From: Falsigemmobacter faecalis | Lineage (GTDB): Bacteria > Pseudomonadota > Alphaproteobacteria > Rhodobacterales > Rhodobacteraceae | Reading direction: 5' to 3' | Assembly (NCBI RefSeq): GCF_003863335.1 | Contig: NZ_RRAZ01000020.1 | Span: 1 to 64,000, forward strand | DNA: 64,000 nt | In this document: positions 41,696-50,346 of the stretch, piece after piece | How the letters are laid out: each line of letters begins with the position of its first letter | How positions within the stretch are numbered: the stretch's first letter is position 1 | The notes under the pieces: generated by a model | The model's input: only the letters and a program-made list of their open reading frames with translations | What the model was told of the DNA's origin: nothing | Database searches by the model: none | Program-made: the position numbers and the translations under genes

Positions 41696-42464
41696 ATGAC
41701 CAGACACCAGACGGATCCGGGCACTGATTATGTGCTGACGGCCCGCGGGCTGACGAAACGCTTTGGCGGCTTTGCGGCCGTCAATAACGTCGATCTCTCC
41801 ATCCGCCGCGGCTCGGTCCATGCGCTGATCGGGCCGAACGGCGCGGGGAAAACGACCTGTTTTAACCTGCTGACCAAGACCCTGACCCCCACCTCGGGGG
41901 TCATCACCTACGACGGCCAGGACATCACCCGCATCCGTGCGGCCGATGTGGCGCGTCTGGGGCTGGTCCGCTCGTTTCAGATCTCCGCGACCTTCACGCA
42001 GATGACGGCGCTGGAGAATGTGCGGGTGGCTTTGCAGTCAAACCACGGCACGGGCTATCATTTCTGGAGCCCGATCCGCAGCCTGCGCAACCTTGACGCC
42101 CGCGCAAAAGAGCTGCTCGACCAGGTCGGCCTTGCGGATATGGCCGATGCGAAGGCCGCAGATCTCTCCTACGGCAAAAAGCGCGCGCTGGAGATTGCCA
42201 CTACCCTGGCACTTGAGCCGCAGGTCATGCTGCTCGATGAGCCGACGGCGGGCATGGGCCATGAGGATCTGGAACCGATCACCGAGCTGATCCGTGAGAC
42301 CGCCAAAGGCCGCACCGTGGTCATCGTGGAGCATAACCTGTCGATCGTGGCGACGCTGTGTGACCGCATCACCGTGCTGCAACACGGCGAAGTGCTGACC
42401 GAGGGCAGCTATGCTGAGGTCTCCTCTGATGAGCGCGTCATCACCGCATATATGGGAGGCGTCG

Positions 42465-42475
<11 letters not shown>
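41696..42475 (+). CDS. livG: Branched-chain-type ABC transporter ATPase LivG
   Basis: A 259-residue ABC ATPase. Walker A is GPNGAGKTT (about residues 44-52), the signature is LSYGKKRALEIA, Walker B is VMLLDEPTAGM and the switch His is in VIVEHNL. It carries the LivG-type insertion. The LSYG form instead of LSGG is common in LivG. Overlaps livF by 11 nt. With LivF, LivH, LivM and the binding protein at 47020 it makes a complete high-affinity importer; location among beta-oxidation genes suggests uptake of an organic acid or hydrophobic compound rather than amino acids. Confidence 0.94.
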
Positions 42476-43184
<709 letters not shown>

Positions 43185-43187
43185 CGG

Positions 43188-44069
43188 ATGTTTGATTTCG
43201 TTTCTCCGCAACTCCTCGCCGGGCAGCTGCTGATCGGGCTGATCAACGGCTCGTTCTATGCCATGCTGTCGATGGGTCTTGCGATCATCTTCGGCCTGAT
43301 GAACGTGGTGAACTTTGCCCATGGCGCGCAATATATGCTGGGCGCTTTTGTGGCCTGGCTCGGGCTGAATTATCTCGGGATCCCCTATTGGGGCTCGCTG
43401 ATTATTGCGCCGATTGTGGTCGGGGCCTTTGGGATGTTGCTGGAGCGGGTGATCCTGCGGCCACTGCAGCATCTTGATCATCTCTATGCGCTGCTGGCGA
43501 CCTATGCGCTGGCGCTGATCATTGAGGGGCTGATCCGTCAGCGCTATGGCTCGACCGGTCTGCCCTATGACAGCCCGATCACCGGTGGTCTGCGGCTCGA
43601 TTTCATGTTCCTGCCCTGGTATCGCCTTTGGGTTGTCGGCTTCTCGGTGGTGACCTGCATCGGTGCCTGGCTTTTGATTGAGCATACCAAACTCGGTGCC
43701 TATCTGCGCGCCGCCAATGAGCGTCCCGATATCGTCGAAAGCTTTGGCATCAACGTGCCGCGTATGATCACCCTGACTTACGGCTTTGGCGTGGGTCTGG
43801 CGGCGCTGAGCGGCGTGCTGGCAGCGCCGATCTATCAGGTCTCGCCCTCGATGGGTTCGGGTCTGATGATCACCGTCTTTGCGGTGGTGGTGATCGGTGG
43901 CATCGGCTCGATCATGGGGGCTGTGGTCACCGGTTATATCCTGGGTCTGGCTGAAGCGCTGACCAAGGTGTTCTACCCCGAAGGCGCGAGCACCGTCGTC
44001 TTTGTGGTCATGATCGCGGTCCTTCTGATGAAGCCCAACGGTCTCTTCTCGTCGTCGGAGAAAGCGTGA
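43188..44069 (+). CDS. livH: Branched-chain-type ABC transporter permease LivH
   Basis: A 293-residue inner-membrane permease with about eight hydrophobic segments. LINGSFYAMLSMGLAIIFGLMNVVNFAHG is the family N-terminal signature and GIGSIMGAVVTGYILGLAEAL the cytoplasmic loop that contacts the ATPase. It overlaps the next permease gene at a TGATG junction. Confidence 0.94.
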   Translation: MFDFVSPQLLAGQLLIGLINGSFYAMLSMGLAIIFGLMNVVNFAHGAQYMLGAFVAWLGLNYLGIPYWGSLIIAPIVVGAFGMLLERVILRPLQHLDHLYALLATYALALIIEGLIRQRYGSTGLPYDSPITGGLRLDFMFLPWYRLWVVGFSVVTCIGAWLLIEHTKLGAYLRAANERPDIVESFGINVPRMITLTYGFGVGLAALSGVLAAPIYQVSPSMGSGLMITVFAVVVIGGIGSIMGAVVTGYILGLAEALTKVFYPEGASTVVFVVMIAVLLMKPNGLFSSSEKA

Positions 44070-44995
44070 TGTCGAAAAATCTGCTGATCGCGCTGGCGGT
44101 TCTGGCCGCAGCCCTGGTGGCGCCCTTCTTCGTCTATCCGGTCACCCTGATGACGATCCTGTGCTTCATCGTCTTTGCCTGCTCGTTCAACCTGCTCTTG
44201 GGCTATACCGGGCTTTTGTGCTTTGGCCATGCGATGTTTTTCGGCTCGGCTGGCTATATCACCGGCTGGGTTGTGAAAAACTGGGGTCTGACGCCGGAGC
44301 TGGGCATTCTGACCGGGGCGCTTTTCTCGGCGGGCTTAGGCTTTCTGGTCGGCCTTGTGGCGGTGAAGAAATCGGGCATCAGCTTTGCCATGATCACCTT
44401 TGCCATCGCGCAGTTCGTTTACTTCATCCTGCTGCAGTCCTCTTTCACCGGCGGCGAAGACGGGATGCAGAATATTCCGCGTAAAGACGTTCTGGGGCTG
44501 ATCGATGTGACCTCGGGCTTCAGCTATTACTATGTGGTGCTGGCGATCACGGTGGCGGCTGTGGCCTTCTTCTACCGCGTGGTGCATTCGCCCTTCGGCG
44601 ATATTCTGAAGGCGATCCGTGACAATGACGCGCGGGTGGAATCTTTGGGCTTTAAGCCCGAGCGGTTCAAGCTGCTGGCGCTGGTTCTGTCTGCGGGTCT
44701 GGCGGGTCTGGCGGGCGGGATGAAGGCCACGGTCTTTCAATTCGCCACGCTGACCGATGTGTCTTTCCCGATCTCGTCGGAGGTTATCATCATGACGCTG
44801 CTGGGCGGTCTGGGCACGCTGACCGGTCCGATGGTGGGGGCGGCTTTCATCATCTGGCTCAATGAGCATCTGGCGACTTTGGGCGAATGGGCGCTGATCT
44901 CGCAGGGGGTCATCCTGCTGCTGGTGATCATGTTCCTGCGCCGCGGCATCGTGGGCGAGCTGAACGCCTGGATCCGGGCGCGTCGCGCCAAGTAA
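44069..44995 (+). CDS. livM: Branched-chain-type ABC transporter permease LivM
   Basis: A 308-residue permease. NLLLGYTGLLCFGHAMFFGSAGYI and the loop LLGGLGTLTGPMVGAAFIIWLNEHL are LivM hallmarks, and the IRDNDARVESLGF segment before the last helices is typical. A GTG one codon upstream of the ATG is an alternative start. It ends the ligase-to-livM run, 75 nt before an intrinsic terminator. Confidence 0.94.
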   Translation: MSKNLLIALAVLAAALVAPFFVYPVTLMTILCFIVFACSFNLLLGYTGLLCFGHAMFFGSAGYITGWVVKNWGLTPELGILTGALFSAGLGFLVGLVAVKKSGISFAMITFAIAQFVYFILLQSSFTGGEDGMQNIPRKDVLGLIDVTSGFSYYYVVLAITVAAVAFFYRVVHSPFGDILKAIRDNDARVESLGFKPERFKLLALVLSAGLAGLAGGMKATVFQFATLTDVSFPISSEVIIMTLLGGLGTLTGPMVGAAFIIWLNEHLATLGEWALISQGVILLLVIMFLRRGIVGELNAWIRARRAK

Positions 44996-45069
44996 GCGCC
45001 GGGATTTCCGCCGGGTGCCGCTGCGCGGCGGCCTCCGGCGGGAGTATTTTAAAAAAGCCAAAGATCAGG

Positions 45070-45104
45070 CGCCCTGGTCCCTTTGCGGGGGCCGGGGCGT
45101 TTTT
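45070..45104. terminator. Intrinsic terminator between livM and iclR (convergent)
   Basis: CGCCCTGGTCCC pairs with GGGGCCGGGGCG (two G-U pairs) around TTTGC-type loop bases, followed by TTTTT on the plus strand; an A-run on the left (45053-45058) gives a weaker T-tract for the minus strand. Confidence 0.8.
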
Positions 45105-45105
45105 C

Positions 45106-45882
45106 TCAGATCTCGATGCGGATCGGGGAGTTGAAAGGCTCAGCCTCGGCCACGAAGGCGGCGGCGGTTTTCATGATGGAGAGATAGCGGTCGAAATTGT
45201 CGTTGATCCGCTGGGTGACGCCGCCGAGCGCGAGGCAGGCGGGCTGGCCCTGGATGCGGGCGCAGAGCGGCACCACGATGGTGGATCCGCCCTCAAGGGG
45301 CACGTTTTCGGCATGGGCATAGCCCTTTTCGCGGATCTCGGCGATGCGGGCCTCGATCTCTTTCAGGCTGACCCGCTCGGGCACTTTGCAGGCGATATTG
45401 GCGCGGCGCACCAGTTTGTCGAGCCGGTCGCGCGGCAGATCCGAGAGCAGCATCCAGCCAGCGGCGGAGCGCGTCAGCGGCACGATGGAGCCTTCATCGA
45501 TGTGAAAGCGCAGCGCATGGATCGATTCAACCGTGCGGGTATATTGCAGATAGATGTCGTTGCGGGTTCCGATGAACACACCCTCGCCGGTGGCGGCATG
45601 AACGTCGCGCATCGCCTCGAGGATGGTGCCGCTGCCGAAGAGGGCCATGGGGATCCAGTCGCCGAGGGCTGTGACTTTCGGGGTGGGGAAATAGGCCCGC
45701 TCGCCGCGGTCATAGCTGAGGTAGCCCAGCGTGATCAGCGTCTTCAGAAGCACCGTAGCACTGGACTGCGGGTAGCCGAGGTCAGAGGCGATCTCTGACA
45801 TCGAGCGGCGCTGTTGGTTGACCTTGAAATATTCAAGAATTTCAAGGGCCCGCATCGCGGATTTCACCTGATGAGCCTGCAT
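45106..45882 (-). CDS. IclR-family transcriptional regulator
   Basis: A 258-residue regulator with an N-terminal helix-turn-helix (residues about 8-65: SAMRALEILEYFKVNQQRRSMSEIASDLGYPQSSATVLLKTL) and a C-terminal IclR effector domain (about 80-250, GTRNDIYLQYTRTVES, PLTRSAAGWMLLSDLP). It is convergent with livM and divergent from the SDR-livK operon. A TTCACGTATATGAA palindrome lies 27 bp before its start, which fits autoregulation, and related palindromes precede the monooxygenase and ligase genes. IclR proteins in aromatic and alicyclic catabolism often act as inducer-dependent activators. Confidence 0.9.
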   Translation of the reverse strand: MQAHQVKSAMRALEILEYFKVNQQRRSMSEIASDLGYPQSSATVLLKTLITLGYLSYDRGERAYFPTPKVTALGDWIPMALFGSGTILEAMRDVHAATGEGVFIGTRNDIYLQYTRTVESIHALRFHIDEGSIVPLTRSAAGWMLLSDLPRDRLDKLVRRANIACKVPERVSLKEIEARIAEIREKGYAHAENVPLEGGSTIVVPLCARIQGQPACLALGGVTQRINDNFDRYLSIMKTAAAFVAEAEPFNSPIRIEI

Positions 45883-45908
45883 GACGATTCCCTCCTCCGT
45901 CTCTCAAC

Positions 45909-45922
45909 TTCACGTATATGAA
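45909..45922. promoter_or_regulatory. TTCACGTATATGAA site before iclR
   Basis: The outer TTCA/TGAA arms are symmetric and 12 of 14 positions match the perfect palindrome at 34829-34842. It is placed for control of iclR and possibly of the divergent SDR gene at 46171. Confidence 0.5.
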
Positions 45923-46170
45923 ATTTTCTGACAGTATAGAATAGACATGGTGGCGGCGCGCGGCCCATGCCATGCTCTCTGAGAGGGTGTTGCACGTCCC
46001 CCCGGGGCCCGAAGGAGGTTCGGGTGCGGCGACACGGAGGGTGGATATTCCGAGACCGTCTGACGGCCCGGTCGCTTCTGCGGCTGCGGCAGAGATATGG
46101 CCGGACTGCCACCTGGAGTTGAGGCCCGGCCATCGCCTTTGCGCGGTTGCCCGGACGGAGGGAGAGCCTG

Positions 46171-46929
46171 ATGGCTGGCAAACTGGAAGGCCGGGTCGCA
46201 CTTGTGACCGGCGGCGGGCGCGGAATTGGTCGCGCTATCTCGGAGGCATATGCCCGTGAGGGTGCTTTTGTGGGTGTGCTTGATCTCAAGCCCGAGATCG
46301 CGGAAGGCGCGGCAGAGGCCATTCGGGCAGCCGGTGGTCAGGCGATTGGTCTGACCGGCAATGTCGCAAAGCGCGGGGATGTCCTGGCGGCGGCGGAGGC
46401 TTTGCGCGAAGCCGCAGGTCCGGTGACGCTTTTGGTCAATAACGCCATGTGGAACCGCTATGGCCCGCTGGAGGATCAGACTGAAGAGATGATCGGTCGC
46501 ATGATCGATGTCGGCTTCAAGGGCGTGATCTGGGGCTATCAGGCGGTGCTGCCGCAGATGCGGGCTGCCGGTGGCGGCGCCATCATCAATATCGCCTCGC
46601 CCTCGGCGCTGCTGGCGATGAAACATGGCATTATGTACAGCGCCATCAAGGCGGCGGTGGCGGCTTCGACCCGTTCAGCGGCGGCAGAATTCGGGCCTGA
46701 TAACATCCGTGTCTGCGCCATTGCGCCGGGCTCGACCCGCACCGACGGGGCCAATCTGGTGATCGACGAGGAGGGCTGGGAGCGGCGCCGCAAGCGCGTG
46801 CCGCTGCAGCGTCTGGGTGAGCCGGAAGATATCGCCAATGCGGCCGTCTTCCTTGGCTCTGACGATGCGGGCTGGATCAGCGGTGACATGCTGCTGGTCG
46901 ATGGCGCCATGACCTTCGCATTTTCGTAA
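46171..46929 (+). CDS. Short-chain dehydrogenase/reductase
   Basis: A 252-residue classical SDR. VALVTGGGRGIGRAIS (about 9-24) binds the cofactor, LVNNAMWNRYG lies near residue 90 and the catalytic Tyr and Lys are in MYSAIKAAV near residue 155-159; VCAIAPGSTRTD and the VDGAMTF end complete the fold. It is the first gene downstream of the divergent iclR promoter region and precedes the Liv-type binding protein. A likely role is oxidation of a ring alcohol to the ketone used by the monooxygenase (inference). Confidence 0.9.
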   Translation: MAGKLEGRVALVTGGGRGIGRAISEAYAREGAFVGVLDLKPEIAEGAAEAIRAAGGQAIGLTGNVAKRGDVLAAAEALREAAGPVTLLVNNAMWNRYGPLEDQTEEMIGRMIDVGFKGVIWGYQAVLPQMRAAGGGAIINIASPSALLAMKHGIMYSAIKAAVAASTRSAAAEFGPDNIRVCAIAPGSTRTDGANLVIDEEGWERRRKRVPLQRLGEPEDIANAAVFLGSDDAGWISGDMLLVDGAMTFAFS

Positions 46930-46937
46930 TTTTGCGG

Positions 46938-46960
46938 CTTTCCCCGGCGGAAGGGGAAAG
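46938..46960 (+). other. Hairpin between the SDR gene and livK
   Basis: CTTTCCCC and GGGGAAAG form a perfect 8-bp stem with a 7-nt loop, 60 nt before livK and without a T-tract. It may mark a processing or stability element in the transcript. Confidence 0.45.
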
Positions 46961-47019
46961 GCCGTTCAGCCATCCGGTGCCTGCTGAGGAGAGCGGCCAT
47001 CGGTTCAGGGGAGAGACAT

Positions 47020-48249
47020 ATGACCATGAAGCTTCAAACCCGCCTCGGGCATCTGGCAGCGCTGTGCTGCGCGACCGCACTGGTCGGCGCGCCGGCCTTT
47101 GCGCAGATGTCGGGCGATGTCATCCGTATTGGCGTGATGAACGACCAGTCGGGCGTTTATGCCGACAACTGCGGCCCCGGCTCGACTGCGGCCGTGCGTC
47201 TGGCGATCGAAGATTTCAACAATGAAATCAACGGCACCAAGATCGAAGTTGTGGTGGCGGACGATCAGAACAAGCCCGATATCGGCGTGGCTTCAGCGCG
47301 CAAATGGATCGAGCAGGACGGCGTTGACACCATCGTCGGCTGCTCGGCCTCGTCGATCGCGCTGGCGGTCACCGAGATCATGAAGACCAATGAAAAGCCC
47401 TATCTGCTGGGCGGCACCGCAAGCCCGGATCTGACCGGCAAAGCCTGCTCGCCCTATACCTTCCAATGGGTGCATGACACCTATGCGCTGCCCAAGGGCA
47501 CCGTTCTGCCGCTGCTGGCCGATGGTCAGGACAGCTGGTATTTCATCACCGTCGATTACACCTTCGGCAAGCAGTATCAGGCCGATGCGACGCGCTTTAT
47601 TGAGGCGGCGGGCGGCAAGGTGCTGGGCTCGGTTCTGCATCCGCTCAATACCACCGATTTCTCGGCGCAGCTGCTGCAGGCCCAGGCCTCGGGTGCCAAA
47701 GTCATCGGCATTGCGAACTCGGGCTCTGACTTTGCGAACCTTGTGAAACAGGCGAAAGAATTCGGCATTGCGGAGGCCGGTCAGATCCTGGCGCCGCTGG
47801 GTCTGCAGATCAACATGATCCATTCGATCGGTCTGGAAACCGCCCAGGGTCTGCGCTTCGGCTCGGCGATGTACTGGGACTCGAATGAAGAGACCCGCGC
47901 CTTTGCAGAGCGTTTCCGCAAGGTCTTCAACAACCGCGCCCCGAATGAAGCGCATCTCGCCACCTATACGGCTGTGAAGCACTATCTGAAGGCTGTGACC
48001 CTGGCGGGCACCGATGACGGCAAAGCCGTGGCGGCGAAAATGCATGAAACCCCGGTTGAGGATTTCATCCATAAAGACATCCCGATCCGCGCCGATGGTC
48101 AGGTGATGCGCCCGATGCTCTCGGCCTCGATCAAGGCACCGTCGGAGTCGAAATACGCCTGGGATTACTACACCATCAACGGCGAAATCGCCGGTGTGGA
48201 TGCCTGGACCCCGGCAGATGAAAGCGCCTGCCCGGCCCTCAAAGGCTGA
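47020..48249 (+). CDS. livK: Liv-type ABC transporter substrate-binding protein
   Basis: A 409-residue periplasmic binding protein of the branched-chain amino-acid type (Peripla_BP_6). The signal peptide MTMKLQTRLGHLAALCCATA ends near APAFAQ. Mature features are IRIGVMNDQSGVYADNCGPGS, VVADDQNKPDIGVASARKWI and YLLGGTASPDLTGKACSPYTFQWVHD. This group often binds aromatic or alicyclic acids rather than amino acids. It completes the LivGFHM importer although it lies across the iclR gene from it. A strong hairpin follows the stop codon. Confidence 0.92.
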   Translation: MTMKLQTRLGHLAALCCATALVGAPAFAQMSGDVIRIGVMNDQSGVYADNCGPGSTAAVRLAIEDFNNEINGTKIEVVVADDQNKPDIGVASARKWIEQDGVDTIVGCSASSIALAVTEIMKTNEKPYLLGGTASPDLTGKACSPYTFQWVHDTYALPKGTVLPLLADGQDSWYFITVDYTFGKQYQADATRFIEAAGGKVLGSVLHPLNTTDFSAQLLQAQASGAKVIGIANSGSDFANLVKQAKEFGIAEAGQILAPLGLQINMIHSIGLETAQGLRFGSAMYWDSNEETRAFAERFRKVFNNRAPNEAHLATYTAVKHYLKAVTLAGTDDGKAVAAKMHETPVEDFIHKDIPIRADGQVMRPMLSASIKAPSESKYAWDYYTINGEIAGVDAWTPADESACPALKG

Positions 48250-48256
48250 CTTTTCT

Positions 48257-48286
48257 CCGGTGCCGCCACGGGGCGGCACCGGGTTT
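48257..48286 (+). terminator. Intrinsic terminator or attenuator after livK
   Basis: CCGGTGCCGCC and GGCGGCACCGG form a perfect 11-bp stem with a 4-nt loop followed by GTTT. Genes continue on the same strand 30 nt later, so partial termination that favours the binding protein is likely. Confidence 0.75.
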
Positions 48287-48315
48287 ACTTGCTCCAGGAT
48301 CAGGATCAGCCTGCC

Positions 48316-49203
48316 ATGCTGCTCAGCGCCCGCCGGATTTCGGTCACCCCCTCTTTGCTTGGCGAAAGCCCGGTTTGGGATGCCGAGAACGAAGTCATCT
48401 ATTGGGTCGATGGTGTGGGCCGGAAGATCCACCGCCACGACACCCGCCGCAACAGTTTTGACGAGTGGCAGATGCCCTCGATGGTGGGCTCGGTCGGGCT
48501 GGCGCAGGGCAGTCGTCTGATCACCGGCCTGCAGGACGGCATCTATGAGTTTGACACCGAAAGCGGCGATCTGACCCCGCATTTTCAGTTCGCAGCCCCG
48601 GATGAGCGCGTGCGCTTTAACGATGGCAAAGTGGACCGCCAGGGGCGGTTTCTCTGCGGCACCATGGGCATTCATGCCGAGCCGAGGGGCGAGCTGTACC
48701 GCGTCAGCCCGGGCGGCAAAACCGAAGTTCTGGCCAATGGCATCCGCATTTCCAATGCGCTGTCGTTCAGCCCGGACGGACGGGTGATGTATTTCGCCGA
48801 CAGCATGGACCGCTCGGTCCGCGCCTATCGCTATGACAGTGCCGATGGCGCTTTGCAGGAGCCGCGCATTCACGTCGACACCAAGCCCTATGGCTCGGGT
48901 CCGGATGGTGCGACAGTGGACAGTGAGGGTTATATCTGGATCACCCTGGTGCAGATCGGCAAGATCGGCCGCTTTGATCCCGAAGGCCAGCTGGACCGGC
49001 TGATTGATGCGCCGATCGACATGCCCTCCTGCCTCTCCTTCGGCGGACCTGATCTGAACATTCTCTATATGACCTCGATCAAGGATTCCGGCACCGGACG
49101 CGCGGTCTCGCGCCATCCCGCGGGGGGCCATATGTTTGCCATTGAGGGCCTGGGCGTCACCGGCATTGCCGAGCCGCGCTTTGGCCAGTCGCAGGAGGTT
49201 TGA
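48316..49203 (+). CDS. SMP-30/gluconolactonase-like hydrolase
   Basis: A 295-residue six-bladed beta-propeller protein. Early GESPVWDAENEVIYWVD holds the metal-binding Glu of the SMP-30 family, RFNDGKVDRQGRFLCGTMG the central Asn and Asp, and GPDGATVDSEGYIWIT the third ligand region. Family members are calcium- or zinc-dependent lactonases. In this cluster it could hydrolyse the lactone made by the Baeyer-Villiger-type enzyme (inference). I use the ATG at 48316 that gives MLLSARRISV; an upstream TTG lies next to the hairpin. Confidence 0.88.
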   Translation: MLLSARRISVTPSLLGESPVWDAENEVIYWVDGVGRKIHRHDTRRNSFDEWQMPSMVGSVGLAQGSRLITGLQDGIYEFDTESGDLTPHFQFAAPDERVRFNDGKVDRQGRFLCGTMGIHAEPRGELYRVSPGGKTEVLANGIRISNALSFSPDGRVMYFADSMDRSVRAYRYDSADGALQEPRIHVDTKPYGSGPDGATVDSEGYIWITLVQIGKIGRFDPEGQLDRLIDAPIDMPSCLSFGGPDLNILYMTSIKDSGTGRAVSRHPAGGHMFAIEGLGVTGIAEPRFGQSQEV

Positions 49204-49206
49204 TCC

Positions 49207-49734
49207 ATGGCGCCTTTTCGCAATCCTGACCGTCTGACCGAACTGCTGGACCGTGAGGCGATCCGCGACTGCCTTTATAGCTATTGCCGCGGCATCGACC
49301 GCGCCGATGAGGCGGCGCTGCGCGGCGCTTACTGGCCCGATGGCACGGATCAGCACGGTGCCATGGCCAGCGGATCGGTTGAGAACTTCTTTGCAAAATG
49401 CAGCGAAGCCTTTGCCAAAGCGCCGCGCAATATCCACCTTGTCAGCAATATCCTGATCGAGTTTCAAAGCCCGGCCCGCGCCCATGTGGAGAGCTATTTC
49501 TCGGCCCTGCAGCGCTCGGGTCCGGGTCAGGCGGCGCTGACCGGGCGCTACTGCGATGTCTTTGAAAAGCGGGGCGAAGACTGGCGCGTGCTGCACCGTC
49601 TGGTGGTCTATGACTGGGTCGAGACCTCTGCCGCGCCCGAGGAAGATGAGGCCAGCCGTTTCGGGCCGCGCGGCCCGCGGGGGAGTGCATTCCCGACAGA
49701 TCCCGTATATCAGTTCAACGATATTTCGGGGTAA
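49207..49734 (+). CDS. SnoaL/NTF2-like protein
   Basis: A 175-residue protein with the cone-shaped SnoaL-like fold pattern: LDREAIRDCLYSYCRGIDRADEAALRGAYWPDGTD at the start and GRYCDVFEKRGEDWRVLHRLVVYDWVE near residue 115-141. Such proteins are small cyclases, isomerases, dehydratases or ring-hydroxylating subunits. It starts 3 nt after the lactonase-like gene behind CAGGAGG. Its reaction is unknown; nearby genes suggest it handles a ring intermediate. Confidence 0.85.
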   Translation: MAPFRNPDRLTELLDREAIRDCLYSYCRGIDRADEAALRGAYWPDGTDQHGAMASGSVENFFAKCSEAFAKAPRNIHLVSNILIEFQSPARAHVESYFSALQRSGPGQAALTGRYCDVFEKRGEDWRVLHRLVVYDWVETSAAPEEDEASRFGPRGPRGSAFPTDPVYQFNDISG

Positions 49735-49786
49735 TCACTTTGACTGTGTCCCGCATCCTCCAGGGGTGCCGGACCGCAGACGGAAA

Positions 49787-50320
49787 ATGACATTGGAGCC
49801 TATTTTGACAGTTGGCCAGATTTCAGGTCAGAACGTTGTCGCGGATGAGTTCCGCGCGGCGCTGCACCAGGTTCCCGCCGCCGTTGTGATCCTGACCACG
49901 CAGCTTGCGGGTCGCGATCAGGCACAGACCGTGACGGCCACCGCCATCTGCGCCGGAAGCACAGAGCCGCCAAGCCTGCTGATCAGCCTGCGCGAAGATG
50001 CGCCCTTCACCGGGGCGCTCAGCGAAAGCGGTGTGGTCGCGGTGAATTTCGTGGCGCAGGAGCATCATGAGATGGTCCGCAGCTTTGTCGAGGCCGGCGC
50101 GGCGGAGGGCTTTGCGCGCAGCCAGACCTGGACGCGGGGGACCACGGGTGCCCCGCTTCTGAACCGGTCCGTGGTCAGCATGGACTGCACCATCATTCAA
50201 AGCCAGCGCCAGGGCGCGAATATCGTCTTTACCGGCCAGGTTCAGACCATTCACACCGCCGAGGCCGAGGGGCTGCTGTATCGCGGCGGATTGCTCAGAC
50301 GGCTTGAAACCGGCAGCTGA
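49787..50320 (+). CDS. Flavin reductase-like domain protein
   Basis: A 177-residue protein of the flavin reductase family (FMN-binding split barrel): EFRAALHQVPAAVVILTTQL at the N-terminus, QTVTATAICAGSTEPPSLLISL and GVVAVNFVAQEHHEM. These proteins reduce free FMN or FAD with NAD(P)H to supply a two-component monooxygenase. The class B monooxygenase at 34977 does not need one, so a separate flavin-dependent monooxygenase outside the window may be its partner. The ATG at 49787 is chosen over the much longer frame, which overlaps the SnoaL gene. Confidence 0.85.
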   Translation: MTLEPILTVGQISGQNVVADEFRAALHQVPAAVVILTTQLAGRDQAQTVTATAICAGSTEPPSLLISLREDAPFTGALSESGVVAVNFVAQEHHEMVRSFVEAGAAEGFARSQTWTRGTTGAPLLNRSVVSMDCTIIQSQRQGANIVFTGQVQTIHTAEAEGLLYRGGLLRRLETGS

Positions 50321-50346
50321 GCAGCCGCTCCGGAGGAGAAACGAGA

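Noticed and set aside
47293-49596. 767-codon minus-strand frame opposite livK and the SMP-30-like gene
   Set aside because: Antisense shadow; both plus-strand proteins are complete and well matched to their families.
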